In this document: in pieces, positions 24,536-36,022 of the stretch
Layout of the letters: each line of letters starts with the position of its first letter
How positions within the stretch are numbered: the first letter of the stretch is position 1
Source: Rhinopomastus cyanomelas
Taxonomy: Eukaryota; Chordata; Aves; Bucerotiformes; Rhinopomastidae
Length of the DNA: 64,000 nucleotides
Direction of reading: 5' to 3'
NCBI GenBank assembly: GCA_013400115.1
Contig: VXBP01001095.1
Span: 1 to 64,000, forward strand
Position numbers and translations under genes: made by a program
The notes under the pieces: model-generated
Told to the model about the DNA's origin: nothing
Database searches by the model: none
The model's input: the letters and a program-made list of their open reading frames with translations, nothing else

Positions 24536-25280
24536 GAATCCTGCACGAATTCCAGCCCTACAGAACCCTGCACTAATTCCAGCCCTACAGAACCCTACAT
24601 TAATTACAGACCCCCCCAAAAATCCTGCACTAATTCCATCCCTACAGAACCCTACATTAATTACAGGCCCCCCCAAAAATCCTGCACTAATTCCAGCCCT
24701 ACAGAACCCCACATTAATTACAGGCCCCCCCCCAAAATCCTGCACTAATTTCAGCCCTACAGAACCCTACACTAATTCCAGCTCCCCAGAATCCTGCACT
24801 AATTCCAGCTCCCCAGAGTCCTGGACTAATTCCAGCCCTGCATAACCCTACACTAATTCCATCCCCTCAAAATCCTGTGCTAGTTCCAGCTCCCCAGAAT
24901 CCTGGACTAATTCCAGCCCTACAGAACCCTACAATAATTCCATCCCCTCAAAATCCTGCACTAATTCCAGCCCTACAGAACCCTACATTAATTCCAGCCC
25001 CCCAAATCCTGCACTAATTCCATCCCTACAGAACCATACACTAATTCCATCCGCCTAGATCCCTACACTAATTCCAGACCCCCCAAATCCTGCACTAATC
25101 CCAGCCCCCCAGAATCTTATACTGATTTCAGTCCCCCAGAATCTTGCACTAATTTCAGTCTCTCAAAACCTTGCCCTGATTTCAGCCCTCCAGAATGTGA
25201 CACTAACCCCAGCCCCCCAGAACCCCCCATTAATTCCAGCTCTCCAGAATCCTACGCTAATCCAGCCCCCCAGAATCCCT
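24536..25280. repeat. 27-bp-period minisatellite (745 bp)
   Basis: The repeating unit is close to AATCCTGCACTAATTCCAGC followed by a C-rich spacer (CCTACAG, TCCCCAG or CCCCCCA), about 27 bp long, with close to 28 imperfect copies. The period is a multiple of three, so long frames stay open on both strands (24489-24845 plus, 24512-24745 minus), but these are repeat products and not genes. Confidence 0.92.
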
Positions 25281-25711
25281 GCCCCGCAGGTGCATCCCTG
25301 CAGAGCACACACGAGCAGCACAGCTGCACGAGGCTGGATCCTCTTTGGGACATGGACATTTTGTTCTGTGTTTGCCCAGCACTGAACACCCCCTGTCACT
25401 TGGATTTGGGGTTTTCATGAAGTGCAAAGAGCAGACACTTCATGGGATGGTCCGTGGCTCTGTGTGTGAATGCAGCCATAGGCAGAAACCCACCAAACCT
25501 TGTGTGTCCTGCTCAGCATCACATCCCAGGAGAGGGGGAGGAGTTCTCCTCTTGTTGTATTTTAATTTGGAGGCTAGCTCAGAAATGTCCACAGAACAAA
25601 CCCACCTGAGGAAAATATGAAGCACTTGTAGGTGCTTCAGCACTTACCTCCCCTAGTAATCGAACCCAAGTCTGGACTAAACCAAGGATGAAGAGCTGTT
25701 TCCACCATGTT
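25281..25711. other. Unique intergenic sequence
   Basis: No gene or repeat family is recognised. Confidence 0.45.
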
Positions 25712-26040
25712 GTAGAATCACAGAACAGTTTCAGCTGGAAGAGAACTTTGACATCATCAAGTCCAACCTTTTCCCAGCCCTGTCAGTGCCACTAAACCCA
25801 GTCCCCCACCACAACATCTATCCTTTTCTTCAACAGCTGCAGGGATGGCCACTCAACCTCCACCACGGGCAGGCTCCCCAGTGCCTGACAACCCCCTCAG
25901 CAAAGAAGTCCCTCCCAACACCCAACCCAACCCTCACTGCCACCCAGCACAGCCTAAGGTCATCTCTTCCCCACCCCATCACCAGCCACCACAGAGAACA
26001 GACCAACCCCTCTCCAGGCAGCCAAGATCTCCCCTTTTAG
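25712..26040 (-). mobile_element. CR1 LINE fragment (antisense, old)
   Basis: It begins TGTAGAATCACAGAACAG, followed by 'gctggaagagaactttgaca' and 'tcatcaagtccaaccttttc'. Typical antisense CR1 3'-region text then degrades towards 26040. Confidence 0.75.
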
Positions 26041-26545
26041 CCCATGTTACAAACATCAGGCATCCAAATTGCTCAGATCTTCTGGAAATCCAGAGCCACA
26101 ATGAACAATCTGTGAAGGAGACTCCAGCCCAGGTGGGATTTGAGCCCCCTGAAGCCACAGTCAGAACCTGCTGCCATAAGGGGACAACTCACCTTGCTGT
26201 AGAAAGGAGAGTTTTCCTTAAGAGGAAGGAGACAACTGCACAGAAACAACTTAGGACCTTCCAGTCACTTCAGGTGTCACCAACCAAAGGCAAAGGCTCC
26301 AGGAGAGGGCTCGGTGCTTTGTAGGCTGCAGGCTCAGACCTAGCAATGGGAATTCCTCCTGAGCCAGGACAGCAAAGGACAGTTCAGAGAAGCCTTCTCT
26401 GAATTCAGGAAGCACAGCCTAGTCCTGAATGTTTAACAAGTTTATCAGCTGCTCAGGTGGCTTGCAGATGTTTGATCATTCTGAGAGCACAGGGGAAGGG
26501 GGAAGACCCCATGGGCAGGCACAGCCTCTGCACAGCAGGTCACAG
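26041..26545. other. Unique intergenic sequence
   Basis: No gene is recognised. Confidence 0.4.
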
Positions 26546-26685
26546 GGCAATGCTGGAGGACCCTTCCAATCCCTAATGATTCTATGATTCTATAACTTGG
26601 TCTAGGTGATCCTCCTGTGTCAGGGGATTGGACTAGATGATCTTTCGAGGTCCCTTCCAATCCCTAATGTTCTGTGATTCTATGA
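26546..26685 (+). mobile_element. CR1 3' tail, one and a half tandem copies (sense)
   Basis: A first tail ends CTAATGATTCTATGATTCTA at about 26591. A second complete tail follows ('acttggtctaggtgatcctc' ... 'aatgttctgtgattctatga'). The unit spacing is about 90 bp, like the other tail arrays in this window. Confidence 0.85.
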
Positions 26686-27383
26686 GAACTGAACCAACAA
26701 AAGGAACCAGGTTGGTTCCTAATCTTAAAGCTAAACCTAGCGCCCAGTGAGGCAGCTCAGCTCCCTTTTCTGTAAGAGGGGACCTGTGATACCCATTTCA
26801 CAGGGTACCAGAAGACAAAATTAAGAGATGTTCATAAAACTCTGCAGATCCAAGAGCAAATGGAAGGAGAGAAAAGAAAAAGGTTATTATCTCATCATGT
26901 TTAGCCTGGGAGGAAGATTATCCATCTCTCTTGCCAGGCCTATTTATCGTCTTATTTTCTCCTAGCTTATCTTTTATCATCTTTCTAATCCTCTCCATCT
27001 AATTCAGCCAATGTTTTATTTCAGCCCAGTTCTCACCACAGGCTGATGGAGGGAGGAGCCTTTGGCAAGAGCGCAGGACGATCCCCAACCCGACGAGGTG
27101 CAGCCCAGGTAGGTAGAAGAGCAGATGCCAGCTAACGAGGTCACGACTCTTACAAATCATAGAATCATATAAATGGGCTCTCTTTTTTTTCCTCTAGAGG
27201 ACAGACATTATTGTTTCTCTGCTGCCTTGTCAGAGAGGGTTTCACAGAACATCTTCTGCTGAACCTGGGCTGGATGAACTCCATTCTGTGCCACAGTCAC
27301 CGAGCGAAATGATACCTGTGTGTTCCGCTCGCTGCATTTGTGCTTGATGCACAAACACACAGGAGAACCATGGATTTCAGTGG
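26686..27383. other. Unique intergenic sequence
   Basis: No gene is recognised. A polypyrimidine stretch lies around 26930-27000. Confidence 0.4.
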
Positions 27384-27740
27384 ATCATAGAACCATAGAA
27401 TCATTAGGAAGGGACCTCGAAAGATCATCCAGTCCAATGCCCCTGCTACAGCAGGACCACTCAGACCACGTTACACAGGAACATGTCCAGGTGGGCTTTA
27501 AACATCTCCAGTGAAGGAGATTCCACAACCTCCCTGGGAAGCCTGTTCCAGGGCTCTGGCACCCTCACTGGGAAGAAGGTCCTTCTCACATTGATGTGGA
27601 ACCTCTTCTGTTCCAGCTCACNTCCCAGGAGCCTGTTGACCCTCTTGGCCACAAGAGCACATTGCTAGCTCCTGGTCATCCTGCTGGCCAACAAGACCCC
27701 CAGGTGCTTTCCCACAGGTCAGTCCCCAGCTGGATGTAAT
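27384..27740 (-). mobile_element. CR1 LINE 3' portion (antisense, young subfamily)
   Basis: The text runs from GGATCATAGAACCATAGAATC through 'caggtgggctttaaacatct' and 'actgggaagaaggtccttct' to the antisense end of the pol ORF. One ambiguous base (N) is at 27622. A small deletion in the tail ('attaggaagggacctcg') distinguishes it from its relatives. Confidence 0.9.
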
Positions 27741-27819
27741 GTATCAAATAGGTTTCTCTGATGGGAAGTACTGGGATGCATCATCTTAATCGTGCAGGAC
27801 TCTAAGATAAACTCAAAGT

Positions 27820-27920
27820 GGACTTGGTCTAGGTGATCCTGCTGTGGCAGGGGGATTGGACCAGATGATCTTTCAGAGTCCCTTCCAACCCCTAATGATT
27901 CTGTGATTCTACAACTGTTT
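27820..27920 (+). mobile_element. CR1 3'-tail fragment (sense)
   Basis: A single tail: 'gacttggtctaggtgatcct' ... 'ccctaatgattctgtgattc'. It has no internal CR1 sequence. Confidence 0.88.
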
Positions 27921-29124
27921 TTTTCAAGTGTTGCTTATGATTCTCTGAACTAATTCAGACAAAACAACGAAGTCCAAGGGCTTCCAGTCCCTTCCAGGGT
28001 TCAACAGCCAATCCCAGCACGCTGGAGCTCTCTCTGAATACCAGAGCCCCTCGCATTTTCCCTTTTCATCTATAATCAAACAGCACTTACCCACCCCCTT
28101 GTTGCTAGCGAATGCCTTAGGGTCTAAACTTCATCATCTCCAGAGCTGTTTCCTGGAATAGATGCAAGCAGAGCACTTGGTTAGGGACAGCCAGGAGCTG
28201 GGAGAGATGATTACCTCCAGGCAGTCTCAGTGGAACATCCCAGGGTTCCTACAGGCAGAGCCTAATGCGGGACTTACGATGCTGAACAGACTTCCATTAT
28301 GGGGGCTGGCTGTGGGGATGCACACCGGCGCGGAGAGAGCTCCTTGTTAAAATGCACACCAGTGGCTCCAGACTACAGCAGCTCGGTCGGGGCTCATTAA
28401 CAGCAAAATCCTTCCAAGGGACATTGTTTCTGAGAGGAAAGGATTTCATTTCTGACGGGACTGGGTTTGCGCCGCGTCGAGCCTGGAGATTGTGCGAAGG
28501 GTTGTGTTGCAAGTCTGCTCAGACGGAGCCTGGAGGGTGGTTGGGCAGCCAAGGCAGAGGCTTCGGCAGGGTTCACTTGAGACAGATGTGCTGGGCTCTC
28601 ATAGTGGGAGCCCAGCTTGTGTGGGGGGGCCTGTTGAGGTCAATCTGTGCTGGAGAGGTGGCTTGAAAGCACCCGTGGAATCCACCACTGATGTGAGAAG
28701 CGCTCAGCTCACGGGCTCCACGCTGCTCCCAGAGGGGTCTCTGCCTGTCTCAGGAACAGGAGAGCGCTTTGTTTTGCTCTGGGGTTCCCTTTCATCAGGC
28801 ACCACAGCAATTGCCCCAGACCCCAACAGCTTTTGAGACGGCGAAGGGCTGCTGTGGCGGGGAAGTCTTAGTCCGTTTGAATCAGCAGGTATTAACTAAA
28901 CAAAAGCTTCGTCACCACCAGACACAAAGGGGTTCCCACGCAGCTTGAGCATCACCTTCCTCTGACTCAGTTACCAGGGACCAACGCTGGGACACGCGAG
29001 ACCTTGAACGGGTTAGGGATACAGTGCAGGTAAACATCTAGTTACCAGCTCTCAGAGGGGAAGGAACAAAAAGCAGCCAAGGCTTTGCTTTCTTGTGTGG
29101 AGTCCTGCGTGGAACCTGCTGCTA
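27921..29124. other. Unique intergenic sequence
   Basis: No gene is recognised; the open frames around 28350-28840 lack domain similarity. Confidence 0.4.
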
Positions 29125-30010
29125 GTGCTCTGCTCACACGTGAGGAAAGGCTGAGAGACCTGGGGCTCTTTGGTCTGGGGACGAGATGGCTGAGAGAGGA
29201 TCTAATTATTGTCTATAAACACATGAGAGGTGGGTGTGAGGAAGGCAGGGACAACCTCTTTTCACTGGTGCTCTAGGATAGGATGAGAATTCCAGCTGGA
29301 GCACAGGACGTTCCACCTCAACGTGAGGAAGAACTTCTTTACTATAATGGTCCAGTTCTGGGCCCCTCTGTTCAAGAGGGATGTGGAGCTGCTGGAGGGA
29401 GTGCAGCACAGAGCAACGAGTATGATGAAGGGAGTGGAGCACCTCCCTTATGAGGAGAGGCTGAGGGAGATGAGTCTCTTGAGTTTGGAGGAGACTGAGG
29501 GGTGACCTCATGAATGTCTATAAATATTTGACGGGTGGATGTCAGGAGGATGGAGCCAGGGTCTTCTCAGTGTCATCTAATGTTAGGACGAGGGTCAACG
29601 GGTGTGAGCTGGAACGGAGGAGGTTCCACATCAATATGAGAAGGAACTTCTTCCCAGTGAGGGTGACAGAGCCCTGGAACAGGCTGCTCAGGGGTGTTGT
29701 GGAGTCTTCTTCACTGGAGACGTTTAAAGCCCACCTGGATGTGTTCCTGTGTAACTTGTTCTAGGTGATCCTGCTCTGGCAGGGGGACGGAACTGGGATG
29801 ATCTTTCGAGGTCCCTTCCAATCCCTAATGATTCTGTGAGGGTCACAGAGTCCTGAAACAGGCTCCCCAGAGAGCTTGTGGAGTCTCCTTCTCTGGAGAC
29901 TTTCCAGCCCTGTCAGGACACATTTCTGAGTGGTCTGCCCTAGTTTTGGTCCTGCTCTGGCAGGGGAGGTTGGACTCGAGGATCTTTGGAGGTCCCTTCC
30001 AACCCCTGAC
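29125..30010 (+). mobile_element. CR1 nested inside an older CR1 (both sense)
   Basis: The older CR1 reads from about 29130 ('cgtgaggaaaggctgagaga') to 'gaacttctttact' at 29343. It resumes at 29836 with 'gtgagggtcacagagtcctg' and ends near 30010. The interrupting segment, about 29344-29835, is a younger CR1 that runs from the pol C-terminal region ('ccagttctgggcccctctgt') to its ATTCT tail. Joining the flanks restores ordinary CR1 word order. The younger copy keeps a partly readable pol C-terminal frame with a stop and frameshift near 29504-29510. Confidence 0.85.
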
Positions 30011-31411
30011 GTTGTGTGTGTGCATGTCAGTGCTCCTCAGAGCAAGTCTGGTGCCTGTTCGTGCAAAGCCCAGCTCTGTTTTTAAAATCTGCTCTCTGAA
30101 AGGGCTGCCTTAAAAAAAAAAACAGAAAAGAAGAAGAAGAAGAAGGGAAAACGACCAAAAATTGTACAGCAAAAGAGACAAAATTGCTCCTTGACAAAGG
30201 CGCCTATCAACAGCCTGTCAATAATGTGCCAAAGGCCAGAACCTGCCTTTCACAGGGGCTCCGCAGCCTCCCCGTGTACTTTGAGAGCAATTAGGGGACG
30301 TGAGCAACATGATGATTATCTCATGGGTGACATTTTCATTGGCTCTTTGGGAGAAGGGAGAGATGGGTTTGAGATGGCTGTGATCAATGTTCATCCCAGT
30401 CCCCCATAAATGGCAGGAGGACATGCTGGAGGCAAGCAAAATGCTCAAGAAAGGGAGAGAGGAAGAGATGATGAAGACGGAAGGATTTTAAGATCCTGAA
30501 GGCTGAAAGGAAGAGCTACAGTGAGAAGTAGAAGGACACAAGCTGAGACATCAGCTGGGAACATCAGGAGAGCTGCAGATCTCCGGAGGCTGGGATCTCC
30601 TCAGGACTGCAGGATTCCTGGTGGAGAAGGACAGAAGGATGAGGGTGACTGTCAGGATCCTTCTGAGCAAGGAGAAAGTCCAGAGGAAGCATCACAGACC
30701 TGCTGTGCTTGTGCAGGAGAAGGTCCCACCACAGACCCTGCACCAACAGGCACCATCACCCCAGAGCTCACAGTGTCGTGAACCCTGTCCAGTTAGCAGG
30801 TCCCCGCTGCACTCTGAGCCTAAGGAAGGAGGTGCAGACCACTCCCCAGCAGAGACTACAGCCAAGTCTTAGTGTGGCTACCAGCCTGTTCCCCTCAGCT
30901 CTGGCCATCCACCCTTCCTCCAGCTCTTCGTCTTTGTGCTGCAGGTGCCGAGGGCAGCGCAGAGGTGCAGAGACGTGGCCCCACGTAATGACCTCAGCCT
31001 GGCCCTGAGCTGCACTGGGGGCTACTCCTGCCCAGGGATGAGGATGCCAGCCCAGGTGGCACGGACGCCGACGAGCTCAGCGCAGGCAGTAAAGCGGAGT
31101 GCAGCTCTCTCTGGCCCTCTGGCGTGGACTGGTGTCCACATGGGGACCAGTACAGGAGCCAGCACCCAGATGGGCAAAGCCCTTGGTGGAAAATGCTGTG
31201 TGAAGCACAGACTGGGCTACGCTGTTGCCCCAACTGGCTGAATTGCTTGTTTAGGAAAAACAACTTAATTTGGGCAGAAGGAAAAGCTCCTTAACTGGCC
31301 TGAAAACCGCCTCCTTCCTGCTTTTCATTTCGTGAGGAAATTAAACTGTTTGACGTTGAGCTGAAGCAAAATGATCTTTCCAATGTTTGGAAATGACCAC
31401 GAGACACTGAT
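30011..31411. other. Unique intergenic sequence with an A/GAA-rich tract
   Basis: An A-run followed by (GAA)n lies at about 30111-30148. The rest is single-copy-looking, purine-rich around 30420-30700, and has no recognisable gene. Confidence 0.4.
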
Positions 31412-32484
31412 TTATCTCCAGCTCCTCTCTTTCCCATATCTCCAGCTCCTCTTCCCGTACTCTCATCTCTTTTCTTTCCATCTTCCCAGCTTCTCTTCCC
31501 ATATTTCCAACTCTTGTTCTTCCACATTTCCAGTCTTCTGGCTTTTCCATGTTTCTAGCTCCTGTCTTCCCACATTTTAAACTCATGTCTCTTCAATATC
31601 TCCAACTCTTTCCTTTCTATAGTCCAGCTCCTGTCTTTCCCATGTCTCCAGCTCCTCTCCTTTCCATATTTCCAGTTCCTGTCTTCCCATATTTCCAGCT
31701 CTCTTCTCTCTATATTTCCAACTCCTCTCTTTTCAATACTCCCAGCTCCTCTCTTCCCATATTTCCAGCTCTTTTTCCCATGTTTACATCTTCCATCTTT
31801 CTCATATTTCCAGCTCCTGTCTTTTTGACAGTTCCAGCTCTGCTTCCCATCTTCCCAGTTCCTGTCTTTTCTATATTTTCAGCTCTTTTCTTTCCATATC
31901 TCCAGCTATTCTTCCTATATTCCCATCTCCTGTCTTTCCCATACTTCCATCTCCTGTCTTCCCATATTTCCAGCTCTTGTCTTTTCCGTATTTCCATCTC
32001 CTTTTCCCATATTTCCAGCTCTTCTTCCGGTATTTCCATCTCCTGTCTTTCTCATATTTCCATCTCCTGTCTTTCTTTCCCATATTTCCAGTGTCTCTCT
32101 TCCCATATTCCCAGCTCTTTTCATTCTACACTTCCAGCTCCTGTCTTTTCAATATACCCAGCTCCTCTTTCCATATTTCCATCTCCTGTCTTTCCCATAT
32201 TTCCAGCTCCTGTCTTCTCCTATTTCCAGTTATTTTCTTTCTATATACCCAGCTCCTCTTTCCATATTTCCATCTCCTGTCTTTCCTGTATTTCCAGCTC
32301 TCCTTCCCATATTTCCAGCTCCCATCTTCTCCTATTTCCAGCTCTTTTCTTTCCCTATTTCCACTCCTTTTCTTTCCATATTTCCAGCTCCTGTCTTTCC
32401 CATATTTCCAGCTCTTTTCTTTCCATATTTCCAGCTCTCCCCACACGTCCACCTCCTGTTTTTCCCATCCTCTCTCTTTCCCAG
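31412..32484. repeat. 24-bp-period pyrimidine-rich minisatellite (about 1.07 kb)
   Basis: The unit is close to TTTCCAGCTCCTGTCTTTCC followed by CATA (24 bp). It is present in roughly 40 imperfect copies with variants (ATCTCC for AGCTCC, TTCTTT for GTCTTT). The plus strand is strongly pyrimidine-rich over the whole kilobase. Because 24 is a multiple of three, open frames of up to 359 codons appear on the plus strand and several on the minus strand. Their products are monotonous octapeptide repeats and are not credible proteins. Confidence 0.95.
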
Positions 32485-33835
32485 CGGCGGCTGCCGATAG
32501 ACCCCTGCGCGCGTCTCCACTCAGACACGAGTGTGCGCTCACCCGCTGCACGAACCGTCCTGAGCAGATCCCACAGCCATGAGCTCCTGCTCTCCATCCT
32601 CCACGACTGCCTTTTGGAGAAGATCTGAATAATGATAATCAAGCCTTGTTATGTTGCCAGTTAAACACTGGGGATAACTCTCCATCGCAGGCAAACTCAG
32701 CTGAAGACAGAGCTCGACTGACACGTTCACTCCGGAGGAGTCCCCCGGGGCACCGGCAGACTGCATTAAGGCAGCGCTTCTCCAGCGAGCTGCGATGGGA
32801 AGAGCACGGAGCCTAAAAAGAAGGTAAAGTGCTTAAAAACAACTGGTATTTTTAGACCCCCAGACTCCCTCAGAAATCTTTGGAGATGCTGTGCTCTCCA
32901 CTTCTGGAAGGCCTCTTGTTTGCAAGCAGAGATAATGTTCCAGAAGCCCTCCAGTCCCCAGTAGCTGGTTTGGCCGTAGCCCTTGTCTCCAGACCAGTCT
33001 GCTGCCCCGATCATTAACGTCGCTCAGGGCTGGGCTTTCTGTCACCGGCAGTTTTGCTTTGTGTTACCACAAGCAGGAAGAACCTGAAGGAACAATCTCT
33101 TGGAGGACACAGGGCAACAGCAGCGTTGCCAGCTGCTTAAAACCAACTCAGACAGTCGGTGTGATCCTCAGGAAAATTCATCTCCACCCTCCCAACAGAC
33201 CCTGGTGAGAGCCCTTGAAGTGGTAATTAAAGTCTATTGAGTGGCAACTGCACCTGTTTAGAGAGGAGAGTGTGGGGAAGAGGTGCACAAAGGGAGATGA
33301 GCAGCGCAGAGAGGCAGCGCGAGGGGAGCTGCTGGAGATGGGGAACAAGGGGAGTGGAAAGAGGAGCAAAAGAAATGAGTGTTGAAGAAGACGATCCCTT
33401 TCCTGTTCTTCCCTCCGTTCGCTTCCCGCACCCTCTCGCACGCGCAGCCGGCTTCTCCCCACCTCTCACACCCGCTGATGGAAACTCCGGGGGGTTTTTC
33501 CCCAGCCAGGCTGAGCTCTGGGCCAGCTGCTCCTGCGGTGTAAATCACCATCGTCCCACTGAAGTCCTTGAGGACTCACCAGCAGTCCCAGGGCTCATTT
33601 GCACCCGCTGGAGATCTGTCCCAGTGACACTCATTAGACGGGCAGCCGGGACATGCTGGCTCTTGTCTCTTTTCCCTAGAAGGGAGCCCGTCCCTTTGTG
33701 TTGGCTTTGTCACCCCACAGCAAACCCCACAGCAGCTGGGAGGAGGAAAATGAGAGACGCGTCTTGATGTCAGCGTCAGAGCAGGATCTACAGGCAGAAA
33801 CTGAGGGAAATGCAAGCAGTTAGAGAGGTCATCGA
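32485..33835. other. Unique intergenic sequence
   Basis: No gene is recognised. A (GA)-rich, frame-rich stretch at 33237-33770 has no recognisable domain. Confidence 0.4.
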
Positions 33836-34590
33836 TCACATAATCATCAGGGATTGGAAGGGACCTCAAAAGACCATCCAGTCCAATCCCCCTGCCACAG
33901 CAGGATCACCTAGACCAGGTCACACAGGAACACATCCAGGTGGGTCTTAAACCAGAGAAAGAGACTCCACAACATCCCTGGGCAGTCTGTTCCAGGGCTC
34001 TGGCACCCTCACTGGGAAGAAGGTCCTTCTCATGTTGATGTGGAACCTCTTCTGTTCCAGCTCACACCCATTGCCCCCCATCCTATCACTAGATCACACT
34101 GAGCAGAGCCTGGCTCCATCCTGCTGACACTCACCCTTCCCATATGTATAGATGTTCATGAGGTCACTCCTCAGTCTCCTCTTCTCCAAGCTCAAGAGCC
34201 CCAGCTCCCTCAGCCTCTCCTCATCAGGGAGCTGCTCCACCTCCTCCATCCTCGTTGCCCTGCGCTGGACTCCCTCCAGCAGCTCCACATCCCTCTTGAA
34301 CAGAGGGGCCCAGAACTGGACACAAGACTCCAGATGTGATCTCACTAGGGCAGAGTAGAGGGGGAGAGGAATCTCTTTTGATCTGCTAACCATCCCCCTT
34401 CTAATCCACCCCAGGATGCTGTTGGCCCTATTGGCCACAAGGACCCATTGCTGGCTCCTGGCCATCCCGCTGGCCACCAGGACCCCCAGGTCCCTTTCTC
34501 CTACACTGCTTTCCAACAGGTCAGTCCCCAGCCTATACTGGTCCCCAGGCTTGTTCTTGCAAGACTCTATACTTACCCTTGGAGTTTCAT
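33836..34590 (-). mobile_element. Longest young-subfamily CR1 copy in the window (antisense)
   Basis: It starts with the antisense tail (TCACATAATCATCAGGGATT) and continues through the 3' UTR into the C-terminal part of CR1 ORF2. On the minus strand 34516-34094 a 140-codon frame reads as the end of a LINE reverse-transcriptase protein, with the family words LPLYSALVRSHLESC, VQFWAPLFKRDVELLEGVQ and LRELGLLSLEKRRLRSDL. ORF1, the endonuclease and the catalytic RT core are absent, so this is a 5'-truncated dead copy. About 7 bases of the 3' UTR ('cat ctc c' in relatives) are missing near 33955. Confidence 0.93.
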
Positions 34591-35207
34591 CTCCAACACT
34601 AGTAAACAGGGCACCATGCTGCTCGCCTTACTGGGTGAGGCTGGAAAGATGCTGAAAATAGCTTATTGTGGTTGTGGATAATCATCCCTTCTGCTCTGCA
34701 GATGCACAGACACTACAGAAGCCTCAGTGTGGTCCCCAAAAATGTCTTCCTGTGGCACCAAACGTTTGCAGAGGGGCTGTAGTAACATGAAGTGTCCCTT
34801 GTCACCGCATCCTACGTGTGCCCCAGCAATCAACCGCACTAAAGGCGGATTCCTGGGGTGAGAGCAGAGGAGGAAGGAGGTTCATCCTGAGAGGACCCTG
34901 AGGCTGAGCTGAGCAAATGATTCAGGCAGAGTCATTTGACTGGTGCTCACAAAATTTTCTCTCTCAGTGGACCTGACGGCAGCGAGTCCCCTGCGATTCC
35001 CTGACCTTCACGCTCCGCGGGCTGCCCAGGATGGCTGCAGTGAGCCACGGGATGGTTCTTCCACCCTGTTCCCTGGCTGTCAGAGCACAGAGCGACTCTG
35101 GTGTAAATGGTACTGCATCTGCCTTCTCCAAACACTGTTAGTGATGCCTCTGCAGCCTGTTGTCCTGATGGCTGGGCCAGCAAATGCCTCCTTGTGAATG
35201 AAGAGGA
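34591..35207. other. Unique intergenic sequence
   Basis: No gene is recognised. Confidence 0.4.
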
Positions 35208-35330
35208 GATGGTTAAGACCCGCCTGGATGTGCTCCTGTGTGACTTGGTCTGGGTGATCCTGTTGTGTCGGGGGATTGGACTGGATGATCGTTTGAGGTC
35301 CCTTCCAATCCCTGATGATTCTATGATCCA
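35208..35330 (+). mobile_element. CR1 3'-tail fragment (sense)
   Basis: 'gttaagacccgcctggatgt' through 'cccttccaatccctgatgat' to TCTATGAT. Only the last 120 bp of CR1 are present. Confidence 0.9.
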
Positions 35331-35387
35331 GCCAGTTCCTTTGGCTCTTTCAGGTGGGATTTGGAATTAGTTGGACGTCTGATCCAG

Positions 35388-35702
35388 CCAAAGGTGGGTG
35401 TCAGGAGGATGGAGCCAGGTTCTGCTCAGTGTCATCTAGTGATAGGATGAGGGGCAATGGGTGTGAGCTGGAACAGAGGAGGTTCCACGTAAATATCAGA
35501 AGGATCTTCTTCACAGTGAGGGTGACAGAGCCCTGGAACAGGCTGCCCAGGGCAGGTTTGGAGTCTCCTTCACTGGAGACATTTAAAACCTGCCTGGATG
35601 TGCTCCTGTGTGACTTGGTCTAGGTGATCCTGCTGTGGTGAGGAGATTGGACTTGATGATCTTTTGAGGTTACTTCCAATCCCTAATGTCCTGTGATTCT
35701 GT
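35388..35702 (+). mobile_element. CR1 LINE 3' portion (sense, young subfamily)
   Basis: It runs from 'ggtgggtgtcaggaggatgg' through 'ggaacagaggaggttccacg' and 'tggagtctccttcactggag' to the tail 'aatgtcctgtgattctgtgg'. Confidence 0.92.
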
Positions 35703-36022
35703 GGATGGGCAGGTATCCTTAGACAAGTCAACCTACCAGCCTTGGGGTGAGATTCGTGTTTGCAGAGGGATTCTCAATGACTGCCCAGGGAGGCTGTGGA
35801 GTCTCCTTCACTGGAGATGTTTAAGACCTGCCTGGATGTGTTCCTGTGTGACTTGGTCTAGGTGATCCTGCTGTGGCAGGGGGATTGGACCAGATGATCT
35901 TTTGAGGTCCCTTCCAGTCCCTAACGTTCTCTGATTCTGTGGATGGACAGGTATCCCTGGACAAGTCAACTTACCAGCCTTGGGGTGAGATTCATGCTTG
36001 CAGGGGGAGTCTCAATGACTCA
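35540..36022 (+). repeat. 238-bp local tandem duplication of a CR1 3' end plus unique flank
   Basis: The unique text 'caggtatccttagacaagtc' ... 'ttggggtgagattcgtgttt' (35709-35775) recurs at about 35947-36013. Each copy follows a CR1 3' end (35540-35702 and about 35784-35942). The offset is 238 bp. Both CR1 tail and flank are duplicated, so a segmental duplication explains the second CR1 piece better than a second insertion. Confidence 0.85.

Noticed and set aside
24489..24845. 118-codon ORF of NPTLI/PALQ repeats and its antisense partner
   Set aside because: It is the product of the 27-bp minisatellite, whose period keeps frames open on both strands.
31549..32628. 359-codon plus-strand ORF with repeated FPAPVFPI-like octapeptides, and overlapping minus-strand ORFs
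   Set aside because: The frame follows a 24-bp minisatellite, and several frames on both strands are open for the same reason. There is no domain or start context.
34094..34516. 140-codon minus-strand frame as a possible gene
   Set aside because: It is the C-terminal remnant of CR1 ORF2 and is annotated within the mobile element.
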